From Paraburkholderia sp. BL21I4N1 (GTDB taxonomy: Bacteria > Pseudomonadota > Gammaproteobacteria > Burkholderiales > Burkholderiaceae): a DNA stretch of 64,000 nt. The notes under the pieces were generated by a model, which made no database searches, was not told where the DNA came from, and saw nothing but the letters and a program-made list of their open reading frames with translations. The stretch spans positions 1 to 64,000 of the forward strand of contig NZ_PVEN01000014.1 in the NCBI RefSeq assembly GCF_002973525.1. Reading direction: 5' to 3'. Each line of letters opens with the position of its first letter. The first letter of the stretch is position 1. Made by a program: the position numbers and the translations under genes. Shown here one piece after another: positions 44,698 through 52,646 of the stretch.

Positions 44698-45531
44698 TTA
44701 CGAGGTCGCCGCATCGCCGTCGGCGCGCGCGCTTGCGCGGGCGGCATCCCAGCTGGCATCGAGGGGATCGGCAGCGTGGCGATAAGGCTCGAGCAGAAAC
44801 GGACAACGCTCGACGAACGAGGCGGATTTTTGCAAGGCCACGATATGGTTGACCATCCATTGCAGCAGATCGCTACCCTGGCGGATCTGTTCGGCACGCC
44901 ACGGCGGCATCGTCGCGAACAGCGCGGCGAAACGATCCCAGCGGGAGTCGCGATCGCTCGTGGTGGGGCGGATATAGGTGTTCAGGCAGATGTCGTTGCT
45001 GTCGTTCAACGCGCCGACGAACAGACCCGCGGCCGTCGGCACGCCGACCTGCCGCCAGTTGCCGGCGAGTGCGAGCGGACGTATCACGCGGGCCAGGACG
45101 AACGCGGCGCCGGTTTCCGTCTCGATCTCCGCGAGCGACACGACGCCGTTGCGCTGCATGCAGCGTGCGACGGCGTGCGGGCGGATCGTGCTCGACGCAA
45201 AACTGCGCAACACCAGGTCCGGCACGCTCAGTTGCAACTGGAATTCGCGCAGCCCGTGCTCGGCGCTCATGGTCGCGAAATTGACGAACAGGCCTTCGGT
45301 TGTGCCGAGCGCGCCGACGTAGGGTTCGAGTCCGAGCCGCGCGAGTTTCGGTGCGACCTGGCGTTCGAGCAGCCGCAGCAGATTGCGCCGGTTGCGCAGG
45401 CCCGTGAAGTTGTCGAGGCTGGTCGTGACGACGTCGCTAATCTCCCAGCGGCGTTCTTCGGCAAACAGGCGCGGGGATCGGTTCAGATCGTATCTGGCTC
45501 GGCCGTGCGCGACGCGCGGGTCGACAAACAT
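44698..45531 (-). CDS. Hypothetical protein, unrecognised
   Basis: A 277-residue protein read from the ATG at 45531 (MFVDPRVAHGRARYD), which has AAGGA upstream; a longer frame reaches 45600. It has no signal peptide or membrane helix. The composition is that of a real globular protein (SLDNFTGLRNRRNLLRLLER, LGTTEGLFVNFATMSAEHGL, DSNDICLNTYIRPTTSDRD), but I recognise no family. It is divergent from the transposase-like gene, 228 bp apart, and may be part of the same inserted segment, since the pair separates the signalling operon from gspK. No function assigned. Confidence 0.6.
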   Translation of the reverse strand: MFVDPRVAHGRARYDLNRSPRLFAEERRWEISDVVTTSLDNFTGLRNRRNLLRLLERQVAPKLARLGLEPYVGALGTTEGLFVNFATMSAEHGLREFQLQLSVPDLVLRSFASSTIRPHAVARCMQRNGVVSLAEIETETGAAFVLARVIRPLALAGNWRQVGVPTAAGLFVGALNDSNDICLNTYIRPTTSDRDSRWDRFAALFATMPPWRAEQIRQGSDLLQWMVNHIVALQKSASFVERCPFLLEPYRHAADPLDASWDAARASARADGDAATS

Positions 45532-45759
45532 GGCGGGTCCTTGTGGATGCCGTCCGGGGGACTGACGCGACGCTGCGTCAGCCGGCCCCTTTCTCGTCAC
45601 ATTCGATGGTCCGACGTCGGAAAAAGTTCGTCAAGCGGTTCGACAGGAGTGGCACGTGTCGATCGTGAGCGGCGACAGCCGTGAGCCTCTGGTCTCTTCC
45701 GCACGCGACGCAAACCCGAACGCTGGACGCGGTCTGTCAAAACGATAACGAGGTGGCCT

Positions 45760-47415
45760 TTGATACGCACAGTCATGGAACGCTTTGTCGAGCATAGCCC
45801 GATGGCGGTAATGGCGCGGCTCGTCATGCAATGGGCGCTCCACGCGGAGTCGCTGGACGATCCGCTCGGCAAGGAAGAGGCGGATGGCGACGGCGAACCG
45901 CCGCGCGAATTGCTGCTCTCCATGATCGTGCAGGCGATGACGCAGATCGCCGCGCGCCTGAACCGCTCGCGCGACGGGTTGGCCGAAGCGCCCGAAGACA
46001 CCGCCGCGCAACTGACCGCATTGCACGACCGGATGAGCCGTGTGCGCCCGCAATGGGGCCGTTCCCTGGTGCGCGATAGCGCGGGGCTGTTGCTGCCGGT
46101 GGCGCCTCCGCCCTCGGAGTTGCGCTCGCAGGCGGGCGGCGATTTGCGGGTGCGCGTGCTGGACGGCGTGTCGATGTCGGCGGCCATGCGCTGCATGCCG
46201 GGACCGGCGCGCTGCGTCCACGTGATCGCCTCGGCCGACGCTCAGGCGGGCGCCATGGACGGTCCTTGCGTGCTGCCGGTCTATGACCCGGAGCGTGCGC
46301 TGATCGTCGATCTGTTGCCCTACGAACGGGGTCTCGTCCACGAGCGGGCTTTTGCTGCACAACTGGTGGAATCGGTGCGGCCGGGTGAACTGTGGATTCT
46401 CGACGGGCATTTCAATCCGGCCGCGATACTCGCCGGCTGGCCCAGCGACGGCAGCCTGTTCATCATGCAGGAACACGGTTGTGCGCCCGCGTATCGCGTA
46501 CTCGGCGAGTCGAGCGAAGCGGGCTGGCTCGACGGCACGCCGGTCCGCGAGCAGGCCATCGGCCTGCCCGCGGAGTGTGGCGCGTCGCCGGTGTTCCGGC
46601 GTATCGAATGGCATCGGCACGACGCGCAAGGCGATACGCCGAGACGCGTCGCGATCCTGACGAACGTGCCCGCGACGACACGCGACGCGCTGCAAATCGT
46701 CCAGCTCGCCGCCCGCACGTGGCGCGACACGCTGCCGTTGCCGCTCGACGCCGTTCGCGAGGCCGCCGCGTTCGGCGTTATCGCGGCGCGGGCAGCGCCG
46801 CTCGCGTCGGGCATCGTCGCATTGGCGTACAACGTGTTCAGCGCGATGATCGGCGTCGTGAAAAATGCGCTCGACCTCGACGAGCGTGATAGCGAGCGCT
46901 TGCCGCAGCACATGGCGAGCGGCATAGAGGGCGCGTACGGCGGCATGATGATCGCGCTGCCGCCCGACAACTGGCGGCGTTACGACCGGCTCCCGGATGC
47001 GGCGCTGCGCGAGATCGCCCGTCATCTCGCGGTGCATGTCGACCCGCGCAGCATGCGCAGAAAGCGGCGCGATCACAAGGTGTCGGCGAAATCGCAGGCA
47101 CGTCTGCTCGCGACGACGTTGGAGCATCTGTTGCGCGAAGACGCGGAACTGGCGGCGGCGGGCTTCTCCAGATTGCGCACCATCGCGATGGCGACCCGCG
47201 ACTTCAGCAGCAATCCGTCGCGCGCGTTACGTCATGCGAGTGATGCCCTCGTGATGGTGACGAAATACAACCGGCCGGTCGCGTTGCTGGTGTCGATCGA
47301 CGACTGGAACCGCTTGATCGGCCAGGTGCGCGAAACGAATTTCGACCGGCTGTCGATCGACTACGCGTCGCTGGTGCCGATGAGCGGCGAGACGGTGGTC
47401 AGCGATCTGCATTGA
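45760..47415 (+). CDS. IS4-type transposase-derived protein with Phd-like C-terminus
   Basis: A 551-residue protein (TTG start at 45760 after AGGTGG; ATG at 45775 possible). Residues about 6-380 follow IS4-family transposases: MERFVEHSPMAVMARLVMQW, first Asp in VRVLDGVSMS, VYDPERALIVDLLPYERG, second Asp in GELWILDGHFNPAAIL, and RRIEWHRHD. The Y-R-E region that carries the third acidic residue reads LAARTWRDTLPLPLD, so the catalytic Glu seems lost. Residues about 470-520 (MATRDFSSNPSRALRHASDA, then LVMVTKYNRPVALLVSIDDW) look like a Phd/YefM antitoxin DNA-binding domain. It is intact and long, so probably a domesticated transposase, perhaps a regulator. Confidence 0.7.
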   Translation: MIRTVMERFVEHSPMAVMARLVMQWALHAESLDDPLGKEEADGDGEPPRELLLSMIVQAMTQIAARLNRSRDGLAEAPEDTAAQLTALHDRMSRVRPQWGRSLVRDSAGLLLPVAPPPSELRSQAGGDLRVRVLDGVSMSAAMRCMPGPARCVHVIASADAQAGAMDGPCVLPVYDPERALIVDLLPYERGLVHERAFAAQLVESVRPGELWILDGHFNPAAILAGWPSDGSLFIMQEHGCAPAYRVLGESSEAGWLDGTPVREQAIGLPAECGASPVFRRIEWHRHDAQGDTPRRVAILTNVPATTRDALQIVQLAARTWRDTLPLPLDAVREAAAFGVIAARAAPLASGIVALAYNVFSAMIGVVKNALDLDERDSERLPQHMASGIEGAYGGMMIALPPDNWRRYDRLPDAALREIARHLAVHVDPRSMRRKRRDHKVSAKSQARLLATTLEHLLREDAELAAAGFSRLRTIAMATRDFSSNPSRALRHASDALVMVTKYNRPVALLVSIDDWNRLIGQVRETNFDRLSIDYASLVPMSGETVVSDLH

Positions 47416-47422
47416 ATTGACG

Positions 47423-47450
47423 CCGGCTGGCCGATCAGCCGATCAGCCGG
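47423..47450. terminator. Hairpin between convergent genes, weak
   Basis: CCGGCTG (47423-47429) and CAGCCGG (47444-47450) pair around a loop that itself holds repeats of GCCGATC. It overlaps the end of gspK and lies just after the transposase-like gene. No T run is present, so it is only a possible transcription boundary. Confidence 0.3.
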
Positions 47451-48441
47451 TGATCCGATGGACCCAGATCACCGAGGTCCAGCTGAAATTGCCGACCCCG
47501 TAGCGAGCCACCAGCGTGTCGATGCGGCTATTGATCCGGGCGGAACGAATCCGGCAATGCACGATGAAATAGCCGCTGTTGACGCCGATCATCGACCCGT
47601 CGGGCAAGGTCGCGCTGCTTTGCGTCGGCGCCAGCACTTCGGCGATATCGCCGGTACTGACGAAGTACGCCGTGTTGCGTCGCTCAACGAGCCGGTGCGC
47701 GAGCACGCGCGTCAGCGTCGGAATCGCGGCGACCAGCACGGGCTCCGACGCGGTGTTCGCATTGATCGTGGTCAGGTCGGGCAGGATCGTGACGTACGGC
47801 GCGAGCGCCGCGCTCGTGCTCTCGTCGTAGCCGGCCGCGCGCGCCAGATCGGCCACCGTAACGAGTTGCAAAGGCCAGCCGTCGGGACCGTTGGTTTCGC
47901 GTAGCGATTTCAGCATGTACGCGGCGGTTTGCTTCGCGAGCGACGGATCGAGCGACAGTTCGCCGAGCAGCCGCCGATAGGCGAGCAGACCTTCGGCGTT
48001 GGTCTGCCAGGGCTGGCCGGGCGCGGCGCGCGACACGAGGTTCATCAGGTTGAAGCGGGCCTGCGCGTCTTCCACGCTACCCGAGATCGAGGCGCGCGCG
48101 AGCTCACCGTTGAGCGCGGCGGCGCTCGACCCCGGCGCGAGGAAACTGCCCAGTTGCATGTCGCTTACGGGCGCGGACCACGGCTGACCCACGTACGCCA
48201 CGTTCGATATCACCGCCTGAGCACGCAACGTCGCGCGTGCCCATTCGACGGCGGCGCGCTCGGCCCACATCGTTTCCACCGCGAGGCGCTGGTTCCCCAC
48301 GTCGCGCAAGGCGACCTGCTGGCGCCATAACACGCTCGCCGCGAGCGTGGCCGCCAGCGCGACGACGAGCAGCACCATCACGATGGCAATGCCGCGTTGC
48401 CGCGAGGCGTTCGCGTGGCGGCCTGGTTTTCGAAGGCGCAT
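47443..48441 (-). CDS. gspK: Type II secretion minor pseudopilin GspK
   Basis: A 332-residue protein starting at ATG 48441 (MRLRKPGRHANASR). The leader and helix RQRGIAIVMVLLVVALAATL lacks Glu at +5, which is the hallmark of GspK, the pseudopilus-tip protein. The rest matches the family: RRLLGELSLDPSLAKQ, LAPYVTILPDLTTINANTAS (the conserved T-x-IN-x-NTA motif) and a late SGYFIVHC. The length fits. It follows a small membrane-protein gene on the minus strand and is convergent with the transposase-like gene, well separated from gspF/H and gspI/J. Confidence 0.88.
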   Translation of the reverse strand: MRLRKPGRHANASRQRGIAIVMVLLVVALAATLAASVLWRQQVALRDVGNQRLAVETMWAERAAVEWARATLRAQAVISNVAYVGQPWSAPVSDMQLGSFLAPGSSAAALNGELARASISGSVEDAQARFNLMNLVSRAAPGQPWQTNAEGLLAYRRLLGELSLDPSLAKQTAAYMLKSLRETNGPDGWPLQLVTVADLARAAGYDESTSAALAPYVTILPDLTTINANTASEPVLVAAIPTLTRVLAHRLVERRNTAYFVSTGDIAEVLAPTQSSATLPDGSMIGVNSGYFIVHCRIRSARINSRIDTLVARYGVGNFSWTSVIWVHRITG

Positions 48442-48473
48442 AGAGTCGGTTCCGCGCGGAGCGTAGAGAGGGT

Positions 48474-49058
48474 TCAGGCCAGAAAGGCGAGCCACACGTG
48501 CAGGATGCTCGCATGCAGAGATGACGATATGCCGAACGCGGCGACGAGACCTGTCATCCACAGCGCGAGCGCGGCGGGGTGCGAGCCTGGCGTGACGATG
48601 GCGAGCGGCGCGATCAGGTCGTCGATGGCATGCGTGCCCCACAACAGCAGCATCACGAGCACGCAGGTCAATGCCATGCTGCGCTGAAAATAATAGAGCG
48701 CCGCGGCGCGATGACTGCGGAACGGCGCGCGGTAATGTTGCTGATTGGTCAGCACGATGGTGACCCCGCCGGCCAGCGGCACGATCGCCATCAGTGCATT
48801 CCAGAAGAACGGCTGATCGCTGTGCGGATTGATGACCTGCAGCGCGCCGATCGCCCAGAAGGGCGGCGCGAGCAACGTCAGCGACACCCACGACAGCGTT
48901 TGCCACGCAAGCCACGGCATGCGCCAGCGCAGGCGCCGCGAACTCACGGCGTCGCTGCCGGCCTGCGGATCGCCCGGCGCCCCGCGCTGCGCCGTCTCGC
49001 CGCGCGCGCCGGTCAGTCTGGCGACAAGTCGTCGCAGAAGCATGGTGGTGATCAACAT
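48474..49058 (-). CDS. Putative inner-membrane protein, about four helices
   Basis: A 194-residue protein from the ATG at 49058 (MLITTMLLRRLVARL), with GAGGAG upstream. Four hydrophobic segments: about residues 50-75 (LSWVSLTLLAPPFWAIGALQ), 83-102 (ALMAIVPLAGGVTIVL), 122-145 (SMALTCVLVMLLLWG) and 165-192. The N-terminal 45 residues are basic and polar. I do not recognise a family. It ends 32 bp before the gspK start on the same strand, so co-transcription is likely and a supporting role in the secretion apparatus is possible, but unproven. Confidence 0.6.
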   Translation of the reverse strand: MLITTMLLRRLVARLTGARGETAQRGAPGDPQAGSDAVSSRRLRWRMPWLAWQTLSWVSLTLLAPPFWAIGALQVINPHSDQPFFWNALMAIVPLAGGVTIVLTNQQHYRAPFRSHRAAALYYFQRSMALTCVLVMLLLWGTHAIDDLIAPLAIVTPGSHPAALALWMTGLVAAFGISSSLHASILHVWLAFLA

Positions 49059-49340
49059 GGCTCTCCTCGTCGATGTCGTCCCTGTATTGGATAAGACGTT
49101 GCGATGCGGTCTATCCCGCAGGTTGTGTCGCGTTTCGTGGGGCATCGAGGATTCCTTCACACGAATGTTCCGCGGATGTCACAAAAAATTACGGTTCCGC
49201 GAGCGACGATGGACTGTGTTCAAACATTAATATGCATGCCGCATTTTTCACGCGCCCCCACGTGCAAGAAAAATAGTTTGCGGGATTGGCCGGTCGTTTC
49301 CGTCTAGGAGTAAGGAACGCTCGAAGGGATCTCGACGCCG
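49059..49340. other. Divergent intergenic region, 282 bp
   Basis: Separates the leftward membrane-protein/gspK unit from the rightward DUF4915 gene. It holds the ECF-like promoter at 49279-49306. ATGTTCC-GCGG-ATGTCAC at 49165-49182 has the 11-bp period of a Pho box with one good half-site (ATGTCAC), but its distance from any -10 element is not typical. No gene is supported. Confidence 0.4.
49279..49306 (+). promoter_or_regulatory. Candidate ECF promoter (site b)
   Basis: TGCGGGATTGG, then TCGTTTC, then CGTCTA starting 22 bases after the first T; an A-rich AAGAAAAATAGT stretch lies just upstream. It lines up with the sites at 44629 and 50637. The predicted start of transcription is about 28 bases before the GTG of the DUF4915 gene, so the position is right for a real promoter. 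Confidence 0.55.
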
Positions 49341-50612
49341 GTGTCGGCCGATCACATGAAGCGACGAATCCGTACGGGTGGCGATGCCTGCGCGCGCATC
49401 CCGATGGGTCTTTATAAAAAAGCAACGCGAGAGCTTGGGATAAATAACGTGGAACGCCTCGGGGAACATCAGTCAGAAGGTGAGTCGGATCCGGTGGGCG
49501 AGCCGACGCCGCCCGCCGCCGCGACGGACGCCGACTCGCCGTTCATCAATCTGCGCGATACGGGGCGCTTTCTCGACGTGCTCGCGTCGCTGCAATGTTC
49601 TCTCGCGATCAGCCGCCGGCCCTCGGGCGTGGCGTTGCTCGGCGTGGAAAACGGCGCGCCCACGTTGTCCGCGTGTCTGCTGCCGCGTTCGATGGGCATG
49701 GCGGTGAGCGGCAACCGGCTCGCCGTGGCGACGATGCACGAGTTGATGGTGTTCGCCAATCTGCCGTCGCTCGCGCCGCTTTATCCGGTTCGTCCCGATC
49801 ACTACGACGCGATCTTCGTGCCGCGCATGACGTACTACACCGGCGATCTCGATCTGCACGACATGGTGTTCGACAAGCAGATCGTGCTCGCGGTCAATAC
49901 GCGCTACTCGTGCATTAGCGTGATCGACGGTTATTTCAACTTCACGCCGATATGGCAGCCGCCTTTCGTCACGGAGTTCGGTCCGGACGATCGCTGCCAT
50001 CTGAACGGGATGGCCTTTCACGACGGCAAGGTGCGTTACGCGACCGCGCTCGGCCACACCAGCACGCCGTTCGGTTGGCGCGCGGGCATGGCGGGCGGCG
50101 GTATCGTGATGGAAGTGCCGTCGGGGCGGATCGTCGCGTCGGGACTGTCGATGCCGCACTCGCCGCGTCTGATCGACGGCCGCCTTTTTGTGCTGGAGGG
50201 CGGCCGGGGACAAGTCCTCGAAATCGATGTCCACAGCGGCGCGCGACGCGTCGTGGTGACCTTGCCCGGCTTCGCGCACGGTCTGGCCGAATACCGTGGC
50301 GTGATGTTCGTGGGTCTGTCGAAACTGCGCGATAAGCGCGGGCCGCAGGGCTTGCCGATCGAGAGCGGGACGGATGAACTGGTAGCCGGCGTGGCGGCGC
50401 TGGATAGCCGCAGCGGCGACGTGCTGGGGATCATGAAATTCTTCAACGGCGTGGACGAAGTGTTCGATGTCCAGGTGCTGCCCAATATTCGGCGCGCCGA
50501 GATTCTGAGTCCGCGCGAGTGGGCCGACACGCCGTCCATCGCGACGATGCAAGGCGGCTTCTGGCAGACGCGGCCACGCGAGGAAGACGAAGCGCAGGCG
50601 CGTGAAGGCTAA
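49341..50612 (+). CDS. TIGR03032/DUF4915 family protein
   Basis: A 423-residue protein; GTG start at 49341 is used because it is closest to the predicted promoter, but ATG at 49356 or GTG at 49449 are possible. After a variable 65 residues the conserved body begins: FLDVLASLQCSLAISRRPSG, MAVSGNRLAVATMHELMVF, FTPIWQPPFVTEFGPDDRCHLNG-like segments, HSPRLIDGRLFVLEGGRGQV and PGFAHGLAEY. This fits the TIGR03032 family, a beta-propeller-like group of unknown function often found near TPR-glycosyltransferases and large exoproteins. No signal peptide is evident. It may assist adhesin modification or sensing. Confidence 0.75.
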   Translation: MSADHMKRRIRTGGDACARIPMGLYKKATRELGINNVERLGEHQSEGESDPVGEPTPPAAATDADSPFINLRDTGRFLDVLASLQCSLAISRRPSGVALLGVENGAPTLSACLLPRSMGMAVSGNRLAVATMHELMVFANLPSLAPLYPVRPDHYDAIFVPRMTYYTGDLDLHDMVFDKQIVLAVNTRYSCISVIDGYFNFTPIWQPPFVTEFGPDDRCHLNGMAFHDGKVRYATALGHTSTPFGWRAGMAGGGIVMEVPSGRIVASGLSMPHSPRLIDGRLFVLEGGRGQVLEIDVHSGARRVVVTLPGFAHGLAEYRGVMFVGLSKLRDKRGPQGLPIESGTDELVAGVAALDSRSGDVLGIMKFFNGVDEVFDVQVLPNIRRAEILSPREWADTPSIATMQGGFWQTRPREEDEAQAREG

Positions 50613-50885
50613 ATCGCGAAATTTTCGACTATGCCCTGCGGGTTAGGCGCGCTCGTTTCGTCTTGATGATAGGGACGCGCGATAAAGAGCGGCTTTATTC
50701 GTTCGGGCGCCGAGGATTGATTTGATGGATTGAAGAAACATCGCGACGGAGACCAGTAGTACAAGCCGTACGATTAGGATGGCCAACTAAAAGTAACATT
50801 TCTGAAATGAAACTGTGCTAGCCGGCCCGATGAAGCAGGGCTCGCCAATGCGGCAACGAGCTGAATGAAAAAAGGGGAATGGCGC
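50613..50885. other. Leader region before the TpsB operon
   Basis: A 273-bp gap with the ECF-like promoter at 50637-50665 near its left end. That leaves an mRNA leader of about 210 bases before tpsB. The leader is AT-richer than its surroundings (for example around 50740-50810) and contains no open frame I can support and no clear terminator. Confidence 0.4.
50637..50665 (+). promoter_or_regulatory. Candidate ECF promoter (site d) for the TpsB-motor operon
   Basis: TGCGGGTTAGG, then CTCGTTT, then CGTCTTG with CG exactly 22 bases after the first T. It is the closest to the consensus of the three sites. It lies 25 bp after the DUF4915 gene stop codon and upstream of the long tpsB-exbB-exbD-tonB operon, so the whole export and motor module could be driven from here. 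Confidence 0.55.
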
Positions 50886-52586
50886 ATGCCGCCAAGAGTT
50901 AACGGGATGGGGATGTCACCCGAGGGTTCGAGCGGGGAGTCCAACGGGGCATTGGCTCAACGCAGAGGCGCTACGCGGCGGCGCTGCTTGTCTGGCGCGA
51001 TGAGCGTGGCGTTCGTCGGCGGCTTGGGTCTCGCGGGCGGCGTGCATGCGCAGAACGCCGCGGCGGCGACGTCCGCATCGGCCGCGCCGCAAACCTTCGA
51101 CCTGAATGAGTTTATCGTGCGCGGCAATACGACCTTGCCGAGCCTCGATATCGAAAAAGCGGTCTATCCGTTCGAAGGTCCGGGCAAGACGCTGGCGGAC
51201 GTCAACGCGGCGCGCGATGCGTTGCAGAAGGTCTATCAGGATCGCGGCTATCAATCGGTGGTTGTCGAGTTGCCGCAGCAGCAGGTAAAAAACGGCGTGA
51301 TCGTGTTGCAGGTCGTCGAAGCGAAAGTGGGCCGGCTGCGCGTGGAAGGCGCGCAGTACACCTCGCCGCAGAACATTCGCGACGCAGTGCCGGCGCTCGC
51401 GGAAGGCAGTGTCCCCGACTTCGGCGTTGCACAGCAACAGCTTACCGATCTGAACCGTACGGCGGACCGTCAGGTGATTCCGGTGCTCAAGCCCGGCGCT
51501 CTGCCGCAAACCGTGGACGTCGATCTGAAAGTGGACGATCACAGTCCGCTGCACGGCACGCTCGACCTGAACAACGACAACAGCCCGGGCACCTCGCTGC
51601 TGCGCACCAGCGCCACGCTGAGCTATTCGAACCTGTGGCAGCTGGGCCACGTGCTCTCGGGCACCTACGTGATCGCGCCGCAGCATCCCGACGACGCGCG
51701 CGTGTACTCGTTCTCGTATCTGGCGCCGCTGAAGGATTCGCACTGGAGCCTGCTGGCCACGGTGGTTCACTCGGACAGCAACGTGGCGTCGATCGGCGGC
51801 ACCAACGTGCTCGGCAAGGGCACCACCTACGGCTTCACCGCGACCTACGCGTTGCCCGCGACGGACACCTACGCGCAGTCGGTGAGCATCGAGATCGACC
51901 GCAAGCATTACGACGAGAACGTCAGCCTGGGCGGAGCGATGTCCATGTCGCCGCTGACCTACGTGCCGGTGACGTTGTCGTACACCGGCCAGCTCAGCCT
52001 GAAGAACTCGCAGACGGCGTTTTCCGCGTCGCTGACCACGAATATCCGCGGTATCGGCAGCGACGCCGGTGCGTGGGACAACAAGCGCTACAACGCGACC
52101 CCCGACTTCCTCTACGCCAAATTCGACGTCAATCACACGCAGCATTTCGCCAACGACATGCAGGCCAATGCGCACGTCACCGCGCAACTGGCCAACTCGC
52201 CGCTGGTGTCGAGCGAGCAGTTCGCGGCCGGCGGCATGAACAGCGTGCGCGGCTACATGCAGGCGGAAGACACGGCGGATAGCGGTGTGATCGGCTCGCT
52301 CGAATTGCGCAGCCCGTCGCTGACGAAATACCTCGGCGGCGCGGCCGGCAGCCGCATCAACGAATGGCGTTTTCATGCGTTCGTCGACGCGGCGCACCTG
52401 TGGTTGCTCAGCCCGCTGCCGGAGCAGACCGCGAGCTTCAACCTGCTGAGCGTCGGCGTGGGAACACGGGTGCAACTGTTCAAGTATGCGAGCGCGGATT
52501 TCGAAGCGGGCTGGCCGTTGAAAGCCGGCGTCTACACGAAGCAATACAGCCCGCGCTTTGATTTCTATGTGCGCCTCGGTTTCTGA
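50886..52586 (+). CDS. TpsB outer-membrane pore (ShlB/FhaC/HecB family)
   Basis: The ATG at 50886 is preferred (AGGGGAA six bases upstream); ATG 50865 is possible. The product of about 566 residues has a signal peptide ending GGVHAQN, a POTRA pair (about residues 70-215; FIVRGNTTLPSLDIEKAVYP and VVEAKVGRLRVEGAQYTSPQ) and a 16-stranded barrel (about 225-566) with the loop L6 motif GGMNSVRGY and a final YSPRFDFYVRLGF ending in Phe for Bam assembly. It is the only TpsB in the window and so the probable exporter and anchor of the 4225-residue TpsA. The genes are 14 kb apart, not adjacent as is usual. It leads the motor operon. Confidence 0.92.
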   Translation: MPPRVNGMGMSPEGSSGESNGALAQRRGATRRRCLSGAMSVAFVGGLGLAGGVHAQNAAAATSASAAPQTFDLNEFIVRGNTTLPSLDIEKAVYPFEGPGKTLADVNAARDALQKVYQDRGYQSVVVELPQQQVKNGVIVLQVVEAKVGRLRVEGAQYTSPQNIRDAVPALAEGSVPDFGVAQQQLTDLNRTADRQVIPVLKPGALPQTVDVDLKVDDHSPLHGTLDLNNDNSPGTSLLRTSATLSYSNLWQLGHVLSGTYVIAPQHPDDARVYSFSYLAPLKDSHWSLLATVVHSDSNVASIGGTNVLGKGTTYGFTATYALPATDTYAQSVSIEIDRKHYDENVSLGGAMSMSPLTYVPVTLSYTGQLSLKNSQTAFSASLTTNIRGIGSDAGAWDNKRYNATPDFLYAKFDVNHTQHFANDMQANAHVTAQLANSPLVSSEQFAAGGMNSVRGYMQAEDTADSGVIGSLELRSPSLTKYLGGAAGSRINEWRFHAFVDAAHLWLLSPLPEQTASFNLLSVGVGTRVQLFKYASADFEAGWPLKAGVYTKQYSPRFDFYVRLGF

Positions 52587-52646
52587 AGGATCTTTTCTGT
52601 TCGTGCCTTGCCGCGTTGCCGGCACGGTTCATTTGGGGAGTGGATT

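Noticed and set aside
44776..45684. A 302-codon forward frame under promoter-like site c
   Set aside because: The composition (many Arg, His, Gln, Asp, few hydrophobic runs) is that of a shadow of the reverse-strand gene at 44698-45531, so it does not explain the promoter.
45740..47440. An active insertion sequence at the IS4-like gene
   Set aside because: No terminal inverted repeats or target duplications were noticed, and the third catalytic acid seems missing, so it is listed as a derived gene and not as a mobile element.
49165..49182. Pho-box-like ATGTTCC-GCGG-ATGTCAC before the DUF4915 gene
   Set aside because: One half-site is poor and it is nearly 100 bp from the promoter motif, so I did not count it with the better sites.
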